37,673 nucleotides of DNA from Caryophanales bacterium (lineage in GTDB: Bacteria; Bacillota_I; Bacilli_A; RFN20; CAG-288): positions 1 through 37,673 of the forward strand of contig JAJVUU010000012.1 in assembly GCA_021621525.1 (NCBI GenBank). The letters run 5' to 3'. The translations under genes and the position numbers were made by a program. Position 1 is the first letter of the stretch. Every line of letters begins with the position of its first letter. Positions 26,598 through 34,735 of the stretch are shown piece after piece. The notes beneath the pieces were generated by a model, which saw only the letters and a list, made by a program, of their open reading frames with translations, did not search any database and was not told where the DNA came from.

Positions 26598-28649
26598 ATG
26601 AAAAAAACTTTTATCAAATTATTGACGATCTCTGCTCTCGCCTTAAGTGCCTGCACCGGAACTGGTTCGAACAACTCTGCTGCCGGTAGCGACAGTGTAT
26701 CGGATACTCCTTCTTCCCAGCAGCCTCAGGTTGAAGGTCTTTTTGAAATCACGCCGGACAAGACTTCCTATGATGTCGAAGTCGGTGAGAACTTCACTCC
26801 GAGGTTCAAAGTCAAGGCCAAGGATCCAGCCAATGACGATCTTGCCAAGACCCTTTCCTTCGAAATCGAAGGTCAGGAGGAAAACAAGCTCCGTGTCAGT
26901 TCCAGCAGCAATCACAGCAGTGCCGACTTCGGTGAAGGTTTTTCTGTCAAGCTTTATGGAAGGAGAGTCGGAAGCGTCACTTTGGTTGCCACTTCCACTG
27001 CCGATCCGAATAGCTTTGTCAGAGTTCCGATCACTGTCTCCAAGGCTCTTCCTACCCTTGCCAAGACTTGGGAAAAGGTCAATACTCTTACCAATTACAC
27101 TTTGAACATCACCAAGAGCGCCAGCTCTGATGAAATAAAAACACATGGCTGGGATGAAGATACCATGGTTCCTTATAAGAAGATTTCCGTCACACAGAAT
27201 GCCCTTCTCATTGAGAAGGCCATCTCCGTCAATAATGATCTTGCTGCTACCTATGGTCCTATCTATACCGGCGAGACTGGTGCAGAAGTCCTCGGACTTG
27301 GTGTTGACAAGGATGACCATGTCGCTACGCTCCTCAAGGATGCAGAAGGAAAACTTACCTTGGGTAGCAGGATCACCGGTGGTGATGGCTTCCTTACCTC
27401 TGCTGAGATTGCCGGACTTGGTTCCAATGCCGCCAGCCCGAACAGTGTCCAGTCCATCGTCGTCGGAACTCAGGCCAAGCCTGAAGCCATCTTCTTCGGT
27501 GGCCTTCAGGTTGTCAATCCTTCCTGGATTTCCGATATCGAGAAGGACTATTCCAACGTCTATGAAGTCGAAGGATATGATGAAGAAAGAGATGCTGCTG
27601 AAAAAGAAAACTTACAGTATGCCTTCTTTGAATGCGCTCTTTGGATGATTGCTGACAGCACTGGCTTCCAGGAATCTATGACCAGCCATACTTCTTCCGG
27701 ATCTGCTTCCTTTATCGATATCAGCAACGATATCGAGACTGAGGTCACCATCCTTGGTGATAGCAATCTCTCCGTCACTCTGACCAAGGAAGATGGTACC
27801 ATCTTCTCCGTTGAAATCGCCGATGCAGGAAAGACGGTCACTCCTTCTGACTATGTCACTTATCTTGCCAGTGCCGAAGCTTCCACTCCTAAACTTGATT
27901 CCGAAGTCCAGGGATTTGTCGATGCCATCGCCACTGCCGATTACTATACCGAATATACTGATAAGAAAGGTGTCTATGCCACAGCCTACTATGGCAAGAA
28001 CTACCAGCTCAACCTCTATTCTGAAGAATATAAGGCCGAGAACCCGAAAGCTCAGGATGGTGGTTATGCCTATGTCAATGGCAAGGTCTATGAGTTGAAC
28101 TACACTCCTGCCGTCAAGGACGCAGAAGGAACTGTCACCACTCCGGAACAGGTCACTGTCGGAAAAGAAGTCTCCCTTTCTTCCGGTAACCAGAAGGTTG
28201 AGACCTTCACTCAGAATGACTTCTATGAAAGCACCCTTAACTTTGCAGGATGCCCGGTCTTCAACGATCCTGAGAAGGGTTATATCTATTCATTCACTTC
28301 TGGAAACTATAGCGGTGCTACCTATCTCGATTCCCAGAGTGAAGTAGTCAACCAGCTTGTTTCCTACTTCTATTTCGGTGGTGCTACTTTCGATGAGATT
28401 TGTAAGGAACAAAATCTTACCATCGATGACTATGTCGTTGAAATCTCTCCTAGCAAGGGTCTCCAGCAGGATGAAGACGGCAACAACACGGTTGTCTACA
28501 ATAGTTTCCAGCTCCTGATTGGTTCCGTCACTGCCAATGGTAAATCTGGGCTTTGCTTCGGACATGATTTCACCTTCAACTGCAAGAAACATAATCCTGA
28601 TTTGATCAATGCCGTTGAAACAGCCATCGCTGCCAAGGCTGCTGCCTAA
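26598..28649 (+). CDS. Lipoprotein, second of three paralogues
   Basis: A 683-residue predicted surface lipoprotein of unknown function. The lipobox LSAC gives lipidated C19. An Ig-like N-terminal region at about 45-155 is followed by the family region: LPTLAKTWEKVNTLTNYTLN, NPSWISDIEKDYSNVYEVEG and FFECALWMIADSTGFQE. These align in order with the preceding lipoprotein. The reading frame continues 21 codons upstream to 26535, but only the ATG at 26598 gives a normal signal peptide. AGGGAGG lies about 12 bases upstream, a long spacing. A cre-like site and an AT-rich leader precede it. The tail ends in AIAAKAAA rather than the LLK/LLQ end of the other two paralogues. Confidence 0.85.
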   Translation: MKKTFIKLLTISALALSACTGTGSNNSAAGSDSVSDTPSSQQPQVEGLFEITPDKTSYDVEVGENFTPRFKVKAKDPANDDLAKTLSFEIEGQEENKLRVSSSSNHSSADFGEGFSVKLYGRRVGSVTLVATSTADPNSFVRVPITVSKALPTLAKTWEKVNTLTNYTLNITKSASSDEIKTHGWDEDTMVPYKKISVTQNALLIEKAISVNNDLAATYGPIYTGETGAEVLGLGVDKDDHVATLLKDAEGKLTLGSRITGGDGFLTSAEIAGLGSNAASPNSVQSIVVGTQAKPEAIFFGGLQVVNPSWISDIEKDYSNVYEVEGYDEERDAAEKENLQYAFFECALWMIADSTGFQESMTSHTSSGSASFIDISNDIETEVTILGDSNLSVTLTKEDGTIFSVEIADAGKTVTPSDYVTYLASAEASTPKLDSEVQGFVDAIATADYYTEYTDKKGVYATAYYGKNYQLNLYSEEYKAENPKAQDGGYAYVNGKVYELNYTPAVKDAEGTVTTPEQVTVGKEVSLSSGNQKVETFTQNDFYESTLNFAGCPVFNDPEKGYIYSFTSGNYSGATYLDSQSEVVNQLVSYFYFGGATFDEICKEQNLTIDDYVVEISPSKGLQQDEDGNNTVVYNSFQLLIGSVTANGKSGLCFGHDFTFNCKKHNPDLINAVETAIAAKAAA

Positions 28650-28684
28650 ACAAAAAGGCTTCTAAGATTCGATACGAATTTGTA

Positions 28685-28719
28685 TATAATAAAAGGGAAG
28701 CCGTGATGACTTCCCTTTT
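28685..28719 (+). promoter_or_regulatory. -10 element followed by a strong hairpin between two lipoprotein genes
   Basis: TATAAT (28685-28690) is followed at once by a perfect 10-bp stem, AAAAGGGAAG (28691-28700) and CTTCCCTTTT (28710-28719). The hairpin looks like a bidirectional terminator for the upstream lipoprotein. The TATAAT lacks a good -35. If used, transcription would start inside the hairpin and leave a leader of about 35 bases. Confidence 0.6.
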
Positions 28720-28731
28720 ATTCATTTCTAT

Positions 28732-30615
28732 ATGAAAATCAAAGCAATTCCTTTCCTTCTTACCGCATTCAGCCTTGTTTCCTGCAATGGAGGAAACTCT
28801 TTTTCGGGACAGCTTTTGTCGTGGAAGGAAGGAGATACATTGGGTCTTTCTTTTCAATCTTCCTCCTATACTATCGAAAGAGGTCGGTATCTCACGTTGA
28901 AGGTGGATGTTTCTTCCAACAGGGATGACATCCAGAAAAGAGTCTCCTTTTCTGTCATTCAGGATGGAAACGTTCTTGAACTTCAGGGAGAATACCTGAA
29001 TACGGATGGAAGTGTCTCCATCCTTGGAAAGGAAGAAGGAAAGGCGATATTGATTGCTACGTCCTTGGATAGACAGGATGTCATAGCAAAGGCAGAGATC
29101 GAAGTCATCAAAAGGATACCTGCCCTGAACAAGGTCTGGCAGAACATCAATGAGATGGATAACTATACCATCGAAAACGAACGAGCCTTGAAAAGTGAAC
29201 CATCCATCTATGTCAGGAATACCAAAATCAGCATCACCGAGAACGTTGTCCTTTATGAGAAATATCTTCAGTCCGGTGACCTGATGCCCCTCTTCTGTTC
29301 CTCCGATGGGAAGGAATATATCTTAGGTTCTGCCATTGACAGGAATGGCAATGCCTTTGAACTTCATACGGATCTCAACGGAAGATTCCTGTCGGATGGA
29401 AAAATCGTCAAGACGGAAAGAGGATTCCTTACCAAGGAGAATTTCCATGGCTTTGGCGAAGACAGCCAGACTGTCAATGATGTGGGTATCTTCTATGGCC
29501 TTCAGGCCATCAATTCATCATGGTTGGCCAAGGCCAAGACCATCGACAATGTCTATCCGATTGAAGGAGATAGCGAAGATCCTCAGTCCTGCTATGTCGA
29601 ATACCTTCTCTGGGGTCTTGTCGACCCCTGGGGAAGATATTCCTATCTGGAAAGACATTCGGATATCATGGATATCAGCATTCTTTCTTCCTTGATCGAT
29701 GTCGAAATCAAGGCTGAATCTTCCAGTGACATCATGGTCGTATTGAAATATCACGACGGCATCTATATCAATGGTGAATCTGAAAATTATGACTACAGGC
29801 TTCATCTTGAAAACATCCGTTCGACGAAGGATGAAGACTATCCTGGCTTGGCTTCCTTTTTGAAGCTTGAAACAGCAAGCTTTCCATCGCTCAATGCTCC
29901 GCTGAAGATTCTTGCCGATGGGATTGAGAATGATGACTATCTCTTTTCAAGGGAACTCTATTGGTCCAATCCGAATGATAAGTATAATCCTTATCATGCC
30001 ACCTTCCGTGTCTATTACACGGAAGATTATATGATGGCTTACTTCTCCAAGGCGATGGTCGATGCCCTATATCGTTCGACGGGAACGAAGAGTGAAGTCA
30101 TGGGCATTGGATTCTTGAAAAAGAAGGACGGCATCCATGAATTCATCTATCATCCGAATCAGTCTACCAGCCTTGAAATCTACCCTGTGGTCGAGAACAC
30201 CAAGGATGTGAAACTGTCTGAGTGCAACTTTGACTTGGCTAAGGATTACAACATTCCGAACTATCTTTCGTCTTCCGACTATTATCAGAATCATAATCTC
30301 AATGCTCTGTCTGATTATCCTGGCCTTGTCTTCTCCAATCTCAAACCATATTACTACACTCATAACAAGAGTGGATTCGATGATTTCTGCCGATGGTTCA
30401 TGAACGACACCGTCAGCGGAAACGACTTTTATACCGGTGTCAATGTCCAGCTAGATTCAAGTGGAGAGAAGATTCAGTCAGTCAGCTTCCTTGCTGCATT
30501 CTCGGAAGAGGAAAACAATTATAAACTTCTTTATACGCCTGTCCTTTCCCATTTCGGAAGTGCAGGAAGCCAGAATGAAGCGGATGCGCTTCTTCAGAAG
30601 GAGATTCAGCAATGA
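28732..30615 (+). CDS. Lipoprotein, third of three paralogues
   Basis: A 627-residue predicted surface lipoprotein of unknown function. The lipobox LVSC gives C18. The family landmarks are shared with the two preceding genes: VIKRIPALNKVWQNINEMDN, NSSWLAKAKTIDNVYPIEG, and VEYLLWGLVDPWGRYSY. The end HFGSAGSQNEADALLQKEIQQ resembles the first paralogue. The ATG at 28732 is required for a proper signal peptide, but no Shine-Dalgarno is visible: the 12 bases before it are pyrimidine-rich and directly follow a hairpin. No cre-like site is seen. The stop overlaps the next gene's ATG by four bases (ATGA), so the zinc-ribbon protein is translationally coupled. Confidence 0.85.
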   Translation: MKIKAIPFLLTAFSLVSCNGGNSFSGQLLSWKEGDTLGLSFQSSSYTIERGRYLTLKVDVSSNRDDIQKRVSFSVIQDGNVLELQGEYLNTDGSVSILGKEEGKAILIATSLDRQDVIAKAEIEVIKRIPALNKVWQNINEMDNYTIENERALKSEPSIYVRNTKISITENVVLYEKYLQSGDLMPLFCSSDGKEYILGSAIDRNGNAFELHTDLNGRFLSDGKIVKTERGFLTKENFHGFGEDSQTVNDVGIFYGLQAINSSWLAKAKTIDNVYPIEGDSEDPQSCYVEYLLWGLVDPWGRYSYLERHSDIMDISILSSLIDVEIKAESSSDIMVVLKYHDGIYINGESENYDYRLHLENIRSTKDEDYPGLASFLKLETASFPSLNAPLKILADGIENDDYLFSRELYWSNPNDKYNPYHATFRVYYTEDYMMAYFSKAMVDALYRSTGTKSEVMGIGFLKKKDGIHEFIYHPNQSTSLEIYPVVENTKDVKLSECNFDLAKDYNIPNYLSSSDYYQNHNLNALSDYPGLVFSNLKPYYYTHNKSGFDDFCRWFMNDTVSGNDFYTGVNVQLDSSGEKIQSVSFLAAFSEEENNYKLLYTPVLSHFGSAGSQNEADALLQKEIQQ

Positions 30616-30905
30616 AGAGATCACTCTATCGATTCTTTGTCTATTTCACGTTGGCATCCTTCCTTCTTTGTCTTGGCTTCTTCATCATGGAGACGGCTTT
30701 GGCTTCTGACCTGAACGGATATGCCATCCTCTGTCTTGTCTTATCCATCCTTTCTTTGATTGGATTTGTCGTCAACCAGATCCTCTATCGTAGGTTCAAA
30801 ATCCGCGATGAAGAAAGATATGCTCAGGTCGAATGTCCGCATTGTCATACGATGAATCCGAAAAAAGAGCTCTTCTGCAGGAAATGTGGTAGAAATCTTC
30901 ATTAG
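30612..30905 (+). CDS. Small membrane protein with C-terminal zinc ribbon
   Basis: A 97-residue protein with two membrane segments (residues about 8-32 and 38-62). A zinc-ribbon follows in the cytoplasmic tail, with two Cys pairs in CPHCH and CRKCG separated by about 11 residues (MNPKKELFC between). The ATG at 30612 overlaps the upstream lipoprotein stop and has AAGGAG at 30598-30603. Such ribbons usually bind one zinc ion. The function is unknown. Coupling to the lipoprotein gene suggests the two act together, for example in membrane assembly or sensing, but that is inference. Confidence 0.78.
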   Translation: MKRSLYRFFVYFTLASFLLCLGFFIMETALASDLNGYAILCLVLSILSLIGFVVNQILYRRFKIRDEERYAQVECPHCHTMNPKKELFCRKCGRNLH

Positions 30906-30920
30906 GAAACCTGTTTTTTC

Positions 30921-30949
30921 TTGTAAGGAATCCCCTCTTGTGATATAGT
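30921..30949 (+). promoter_or_regulatory. Promoter of rpmE
   Basis: TTGTAA (30921-30926) and TATAGT (30944-30949) are 17 bases apart. A TG one base upstream of the -10 makes it an extended -10. The predicted leader is about 53 bases. Confidence 0.6.
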
Positions 30950-30961
30950 TTAACTTGCTTG

Positions 30962-30979
30962 ATACGTTTGGAAACGTAT
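30962..30979 (+). promoter_or_regulatory. Palindrome/hairpin in the rpmE leader
   Basis: ATACGTTT-GG-AAACGTAT is a perfect inverted repeat just after the predicted transcription start. As RNA it would fold as a 7-bp stem with a four-base loop, ahead of the GAGGAGG ribosome site at 30994-31000. L31 autoregulatory leaders are known in Firmicutes. A DNA operator is the alternative. Confidence 0.5.
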
Positions 30980-31008
30980 TCTAGCCGGATTGTGAGGAGG
31001 AAATAATC

Positions 31009-31221
31009 ATGAAAAAAGATATCCATCCGAAATATTATCGTGCCAAGGTTACCTGCATGACCTGCGGAAACACTTTCGAAACTGGTTCTACCGAAAAGGA
31101 ACTCAGAGTCGATACTTGTTCCAAGTGCCATTCTTTCTACACTGGCAAGATCAACATCACTGCTGATACCGGCCGTGTTGCCAAGTTCAACAAGAAACTT
31201 GAAAAAGCCGAAACCAAGTAA
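31009..31221 (+). CDS. rpmE: Large ribosomal subunit protein bL31, zinc-binding form
   Basis: A 70-residue ribosomal protein of the 50S subunit. It begins with the family start MKKDIHPKYYRAKVTCMTCG. The four zinc-binding cysteines of the C+ type are all present: C16, C19, C37 and C40. The ATG at 31009 has a strong GAGGAGG eight bases upstream. It is monocistronic, with its own extended -10 promoter, a leader hairpin and a terminator. The C+ form usually pairs with a zinc-free paralogue under zinc limitation; none is in this window. Confidence 0.97.
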   Translation: MKKDIHPKYYRAKVTCMTCGNTFETGSTEKELRVDTCSKCHSFYTGKINITADTGRVAKFNKKLEKAETK

Positions 31222-31240
31222 TCATCTCAATTGAAAATCT

Positions 31241-31264
31241 GCTCCGGGGAAACCCGGAGCTTTT
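31241..31264. terminator. Bidirectional terminator between rpmE and the MazG-like gene
   Basis: GCTCCGGG (31241-31248) pairs with CCCGGAGC (31253-31260) around a GAAA tetraloop, followed by TTTTCTT. The genes are convergent, so it can serve both strands. Confidence 0.88.
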
Positions 31265-31266
31265 CT

Positions 31267-31608
31267 TCACCTGTTTTTCAGGACGTCGTATTTTTCCTTG
31301 CTGTCTCTTGCTTTCTCGACAGGATACTTTGCTGCATTCTTCTTCATCTTTTCCTTGATGATGGAAGGAATGTCAATGTCATAGTGCATGGATAGTTGAA
31401 TCGCATAGAGGAAGACATCGGCAAGTTCTTCCTTGATCTTGTCCAACTTATCGAGACATTCCGTGTCCTTGTCTGACCACTGATAGACTTCCAGGAGTTC
31501 GCTTGCTTCCAGTACCAGGGAAAGGGCCAGATCCTTTCCGTCATGGAACTGGTCCCAGTTCCTTTCGGAATTGAATTTCCTTACTGCATTTATGATTTCT
31601 TCGTCCAT
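31267..31608 (-). CDS. MazG-like nucleotide pyrophosphohydrolase
   Basis: A 113-residue all-helical NTP pyrophosphatase that likely hydrolyses a non-canonical or excess (d)NTP to the monophosphate. The metal-binding pattern E-x2-E...E-x2-D is intact: E34 and E37 in LVLEASELLEVYQW, and E61 and D64 in KEELADVFLYAIQL. The KNAAKYPVEKARDS end is typical of the short MazG-like, RS21-C6-related group. The start has AGAAGGAA upstream. It is read opposite to its neighbours and shares a terminator with rpmE. The exact nucleotide substrate cannot be told. Confidence 0.9.
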   Translation of the reverse strand: MDEEIINAVRKFNSERNWDQFHDGKDLALSLVLEASELLEVYQWSDKDTECLDKLDKIKEELADVFLYAIQLSMHYDIDIPSIIKEKMKKNAAKYPVEKARDSKEKYDVLKNR

Positions 31609-31671
31609 GGCGTTTTCCTTCTTTCTTCAATAGTTTAAACGATGGACAAAATAAAGTAAAATATACCTATC

Positions 31672-34557
31672 ATGAACCATGATAATACGGATCTGGACAT
31701 CCTTTCTCTCTATAAGGAGAATCTGAAGCATCTCACCATCGAAGAAAAGGAGGTATCCTTAAGCAATCCTGATGTGGACAAGGCTCTTTTGCACCCTTTT
31801 TTGGTCGGAGAAGAGATTCCTCTCCTTGCCAAGGAAGACTATGTCTCTCCTTTTCTTGTCCATGACATCGTCAAGAACATCTATTATCCTCTGTTCTATT
31901 TCCATCTGGAGAAGAAAAGCCATGGTCTGGTGAGAAAGGATGAACTTCCTTGCATCAACCAGGCCGGTGTCATGTTTCTAAGAGAAAACCAGATTGAACT
32001 CAGGGATGAGTTTTCTTTGAAGGACATCCCAACCTGCTATCAATCCTTGCAGAATTCCCTGTCTTCACGAATGAAGATGGACAAGGTCGGCCTGGTGCCT
32101 TATTTTTCCTTTGCCTCATCTCAGATACTTTCTGATTCCTTGAACCATCCATTCCTCAGCCGATATCTTTTTGGAAACGATGACGAATTGCAGAAATATG
32201 ATTCCTTGTTCAAAGAGATCAAGAGCAAGCCTGTCGAGAAAGAAATCTGCCATGATTCCTTTGGGTATTTTGCAAGATTGCAAAGGGTGCTCAAGAGGGA
32301 AGAAATCTATCAGGGAACCAAAGTCAGTTTTTCTACAGACTCCCTTCGTGAATGCTTCATGCTTCAGTTCATTTTCAGGAATCTGAAGAATCATGAGACG
32401 TCTCTTCTGATCCTTCCTTCTTTGGAGGATGTTTCCTTTGAAAGCAGCTTCCTTGAAGGCTGTCTCCGCTGGAAGGAATTTTCAAAAGAAGAGATTCTTT
32501 TCCAGCTCAGGAAAAAGGAACCCAAAGGTCTTTCTTTGACAGAGAACAGGTTTCTCAAGGATACGTATCAGACAGAAAGGAAACACATCTCTTTCTTTGA
32601 AAAGAAGAAGGAATGCTATTCTCTTCTTTCTTCTTATCTGAATGTGGAGAATTTATCCGAATTCAAGCCAGATAAGGCAACGCTTGATCTCAATCTTGCT
32701 TCCTATGACGAAAAGCAGTTCTCTTTGGATAAGGTTTTCTTTGATACTTTTAGGAAATTGGATTCGATAAGAAGGACCCATCTTTCTGATCATCCCTATT
32801 ATGGATTGACCATGCCAAATCAAAAGGAAAGCTATGACGGACTTCAGCTTCTTCTTTTTCGATTGATGCAAAGTCTGGAAAGCTTCCTGACGGATATTGA
32901 AAAGAATGAACTTTTCAGCAAATATGACATCGACATCCGTTCTTTGGAGGATTTCCGCCGGTATTATGAAATCGGACATCTTTTGAGTCAATACAACGGA
33001 TTTCCAAGAAAATATTTCCGTATCGATGAAAAGAAGGAGGAGGAATATAGCCTTCTTTCCTTGAAGAAGGCATACCAGTCTCTGTCTTCTTCCAGACTCT
33101 TTTTGAAGAACGTCTTCGATGAGAAATTCTTCTCTCTTGATTTATATAAGCTTATACGCAGGTTGGATTCGAAGAATCCTTTCCTGAGGCATCTTTCAAG
33201 GCTGCAGGCGAGAAGACATCTTCAGCTGGAAGATGAGTACGACTTGGAACAGATCATACGTGTCATCAAAGCCTATTGTCAAAGCAAGAGCCGTCTTGAG
33301 GACATCCTGCCGCTCTATGTCGAAGTCTATGGCGAGAGCGTCATGACGATGAATGGTGTCGTTGAAATCGAAGCCAATATTGCCTATGTCAACAAGGTCA
33401 AGGAATATCAAAGGAATCATGACTTCTTCAGCCTGGAACTCCCCTTTGTCAAAAGGATGCTGAAAGACAAGGCTTTCCGTCTGGATTCCCTTGCAAGGCT
33501 TGACGGGCTCTATCAAAGCTATGAAGAGATTCTCTCCTTCCTTCAGGAATATGAACAGGACTATCTCGAATCGGATCTCTCTTATCTGACTTCGATGTCT
33601 TTTTCAGATCTCAAAGCCAGATTTTCCAAGGAGACTCAATATCAATATGACGACTTTGATCAATACCTTGAATTCCAGGATGCCAAGAAGTCGGCAAGCA
33701 CTCTGCTGAATGTCGTCATCCAGAGATATGCCAAGGCAGGAAGAAGGCTGGATACGTTGCAGGAGGACTTCTTCTCCTCTATCGTCTACCAGTCCTATCA
33801 GGATGGAAAAAGGAAGTTTGCTCCCTTCCGTGCTGATTATTGCACCATCAGGAAGAGCTTTGTCTCTTCTCTTTCGAAGGAAAAGAATGTCGTCGACTTT
33901 TCTTTGGCAAACCTATGTCTTGAAAACCGGATGTATGTCGAAGATCTGGACCTTCGGGAAAGAATCACGGATCGCCTTCTGGAAAAAGGAACGTCTTTCG
34001 GTTATCAGGATTACATGGACGGACTTCATATGCTCAGCCATGACTATCCTATCGTCATCGTCAGAGAGAACGAACTATATTCCATACCGGATGATATGTT
34101 TGACCATGCCATCATCTATGACAGCGATATGCTTTCATCCATGGCTCTTCTTTCAGCCTACCGAGTCAGCAGGAAACGTATCTTCCTTTATGATGAGAAC
34201 CATCATGACAGGAGGATTGTCGGATATCATGAAAGTGTCATCCATGCAGAGATGATATCCTCTCTCCTTGGAGACTTCTCTCTTCTTCCGGATTCCTTGC
34301 TTGAAGCATTGAAGAAGGACTGCGAGAAGCATGGAACCGTCTTGAGAACGGATGATGAAAGGTTTCCTCTCATCATCCCCTTCCATGGAAGGGATTATGC
34401 CATATATCCGGACGTTCTTTCAAAGAAGGATGAAAGTCCATATTCCATGGTCGAACTTGGGAAATACTATGCCTTGTTTGAGAACCTGACTTTGATCGCA
34501 GTGGATACGTATGGCTATCTTTTGGGTGACGAAGATCTCTTCGGATTGATGGAATAG
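31672..34557 (+). CDS. Large protein resembling a catalytically dead superfamily 1 (DUF4011-type) helicase
   Basis: A 961-residue soluble protein. It keeps the apparent layout of DNA2/NAM7-like SF1 helicases with DUF4011, but the catalytic motifs are missing. Where the GPPGTGKS P-loop should be, residues about 218-227 read VSFSTDSLRE, followed by a helix and NHETSLLILPS as in Walker A contexts. HLSDHPYYGL near 370 resembles the family's central HPW/HPF segment. Near 790-830, YPIVIVRENELYSIPDDMFDHAIIYDSDML aligns with the MSP...FDVVIFDEASQ motif II region, with DEAS replaced. The C-terminus (FPLIIPFHGRDYAIYPDV) may be a worn Vsr-like nuclease domain. This is pattern matching by eye. No Shine-Dalgarno is seen before the ATG at 31672. 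Confidence 0.6.
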   Translation: MNHDNTDLDILSLYKENLKHLTIEEKEVSLSNPDVDKALLHPFLVGEEIPLLAKEDYVSPFLVHDIVKNIYYPLFYFHLEKKSHGLVRKDELPCINQAGVMFLRENQIELRDEFSLKDIPTCYQSLQNSLSSRMKMDKVGLVPYFSFASSQILSDSLNHPFLSRYLFGNDDELQKYDSLFKEIKSKPVEKEICHDSFGYFARLQRVLKREEIYQGTKVSFSTDSLRECFMLQFIFRNLKNHETSLLILPSLEDVSFESSFLEGCLRWKEFSKEEILFQLRKKEPKGLSLTENRFLKDTYQTERKHISFFEKKKECYSLLSSYLNVENLSEFKPDKATLDLNLASYDEKQFSLDKVFFDTFRKLDSIRRTHLSDHPYYGLTMPNQKESYDGLQLLLFRLMQSLESFLTDIEKNELFSKYDIDIRSLEDFRRYYEIGHLLSQYNGFPRKYFRIDEKKEEEYSLLSLKKAYQSLSSSRLFLKNVFDEKFFSLDLYKLIRRLDSKNPFLRHLSRLQARRHLQLEDEYDLEQIIRVIKAYCQSKSRLEDILPLYVEVYGESVMTMNGVVEIEANIAYVNKVKEYQRNHDFFSLELPFVKRMLKDKAFRLDSLARLDGLYQSYEEILSFLQEYEQDYLESDLSYLTSMSFSDLKARFSKETQYQYDDFDQYLEFQDAKKSASTLLNVVIQRYAKAGRRLDTLQEDFFSSIVYQSYQDGKRKFAPFRADYCTIRKSFVSSLSKEKNVVDFSLANLCLENRMYVEDLDLRERITDRLLEKGTSFGYQDYMDGLHMLSHDYPIVIVRENELYSIPDDMFDHAIIYDSDMLSSMALLSAYRVSRKRIFLYDENHHDRRIVGYHESVIHAEMISSLLGDFSLLPDSLLEALKKDCEKHGTVLRTDDERFPLIIPFHGRDYAIYPDVLSKKDESPYSMVELGKYYALFENLTLIAVDTYGYLLGDEDLFGLME

Positions 34558-34615
34558 AGAACCCTTTCTGAAGGGATTGATGATGGAAGCCGTCTTTGAA
34601 TGCTTTTTGGTTTGA

Positions 34616-34651
34616 ATGAAACCGAAAAAAACATAGAATTCTATGAAAAAA
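34616..34651. repeat. Operator-like direct repeat, copy 1, upstream of the DUF4143 ATPase promoter
   Basis: This 36-base unit matches copy 2 at 34691-34724 except for two single-base G insertions. It contains the 14-bp perfect palindrome CATAGAATTCTATG (34632-34645). It lies just upstream of the -35 at 34664. Confidence 0.85.
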
Positions 34652-34663
34652 TCGTGTTCAAAA

Positions 34664-34692
34664 TTGACAATACTTCTTTTATGTGGTATTAT
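34664..34692 (+). promoter_or_regulatory. Near-consensus promoter of the DUF4143 ATPase
   Basis: TTGACA (34664-34669) and TATTAT (34687-34692) are exactly 17 bases apart. The predicted start falls near 34699, inside the second copy of the palindrome-bearing repeat. The promoter is therefore bracketed by the two repeats. Confidence 0.75.
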
Positions 34693-34724
34693 GAAACCAA
34701 AAAAACATAGAATTCTATAAAAAA
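34691..34724. repeat. Operator-like direct repeat, copy 2, over the transcription start
   Basis: A 34-base copy of the unit at 34616-34651, offset by 75 bases. It contains the palindrome ATAGAATTCTAT (34707-34718). It overlaps the end of the -10 and the predicted transcription start, a classic repressor position. Confidence 0.85.
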
Positions 34725-34735
34725 GGCGGATTTGT

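Noticed and set aside
34691..34720. A possible nine-codon leader peptide inside repeat copy 2
   Set aside because: Copy 1 does not encode the same peptide because of the single-base insertion, and no ribosome site precedes it. The palindrome explains the conservation better.
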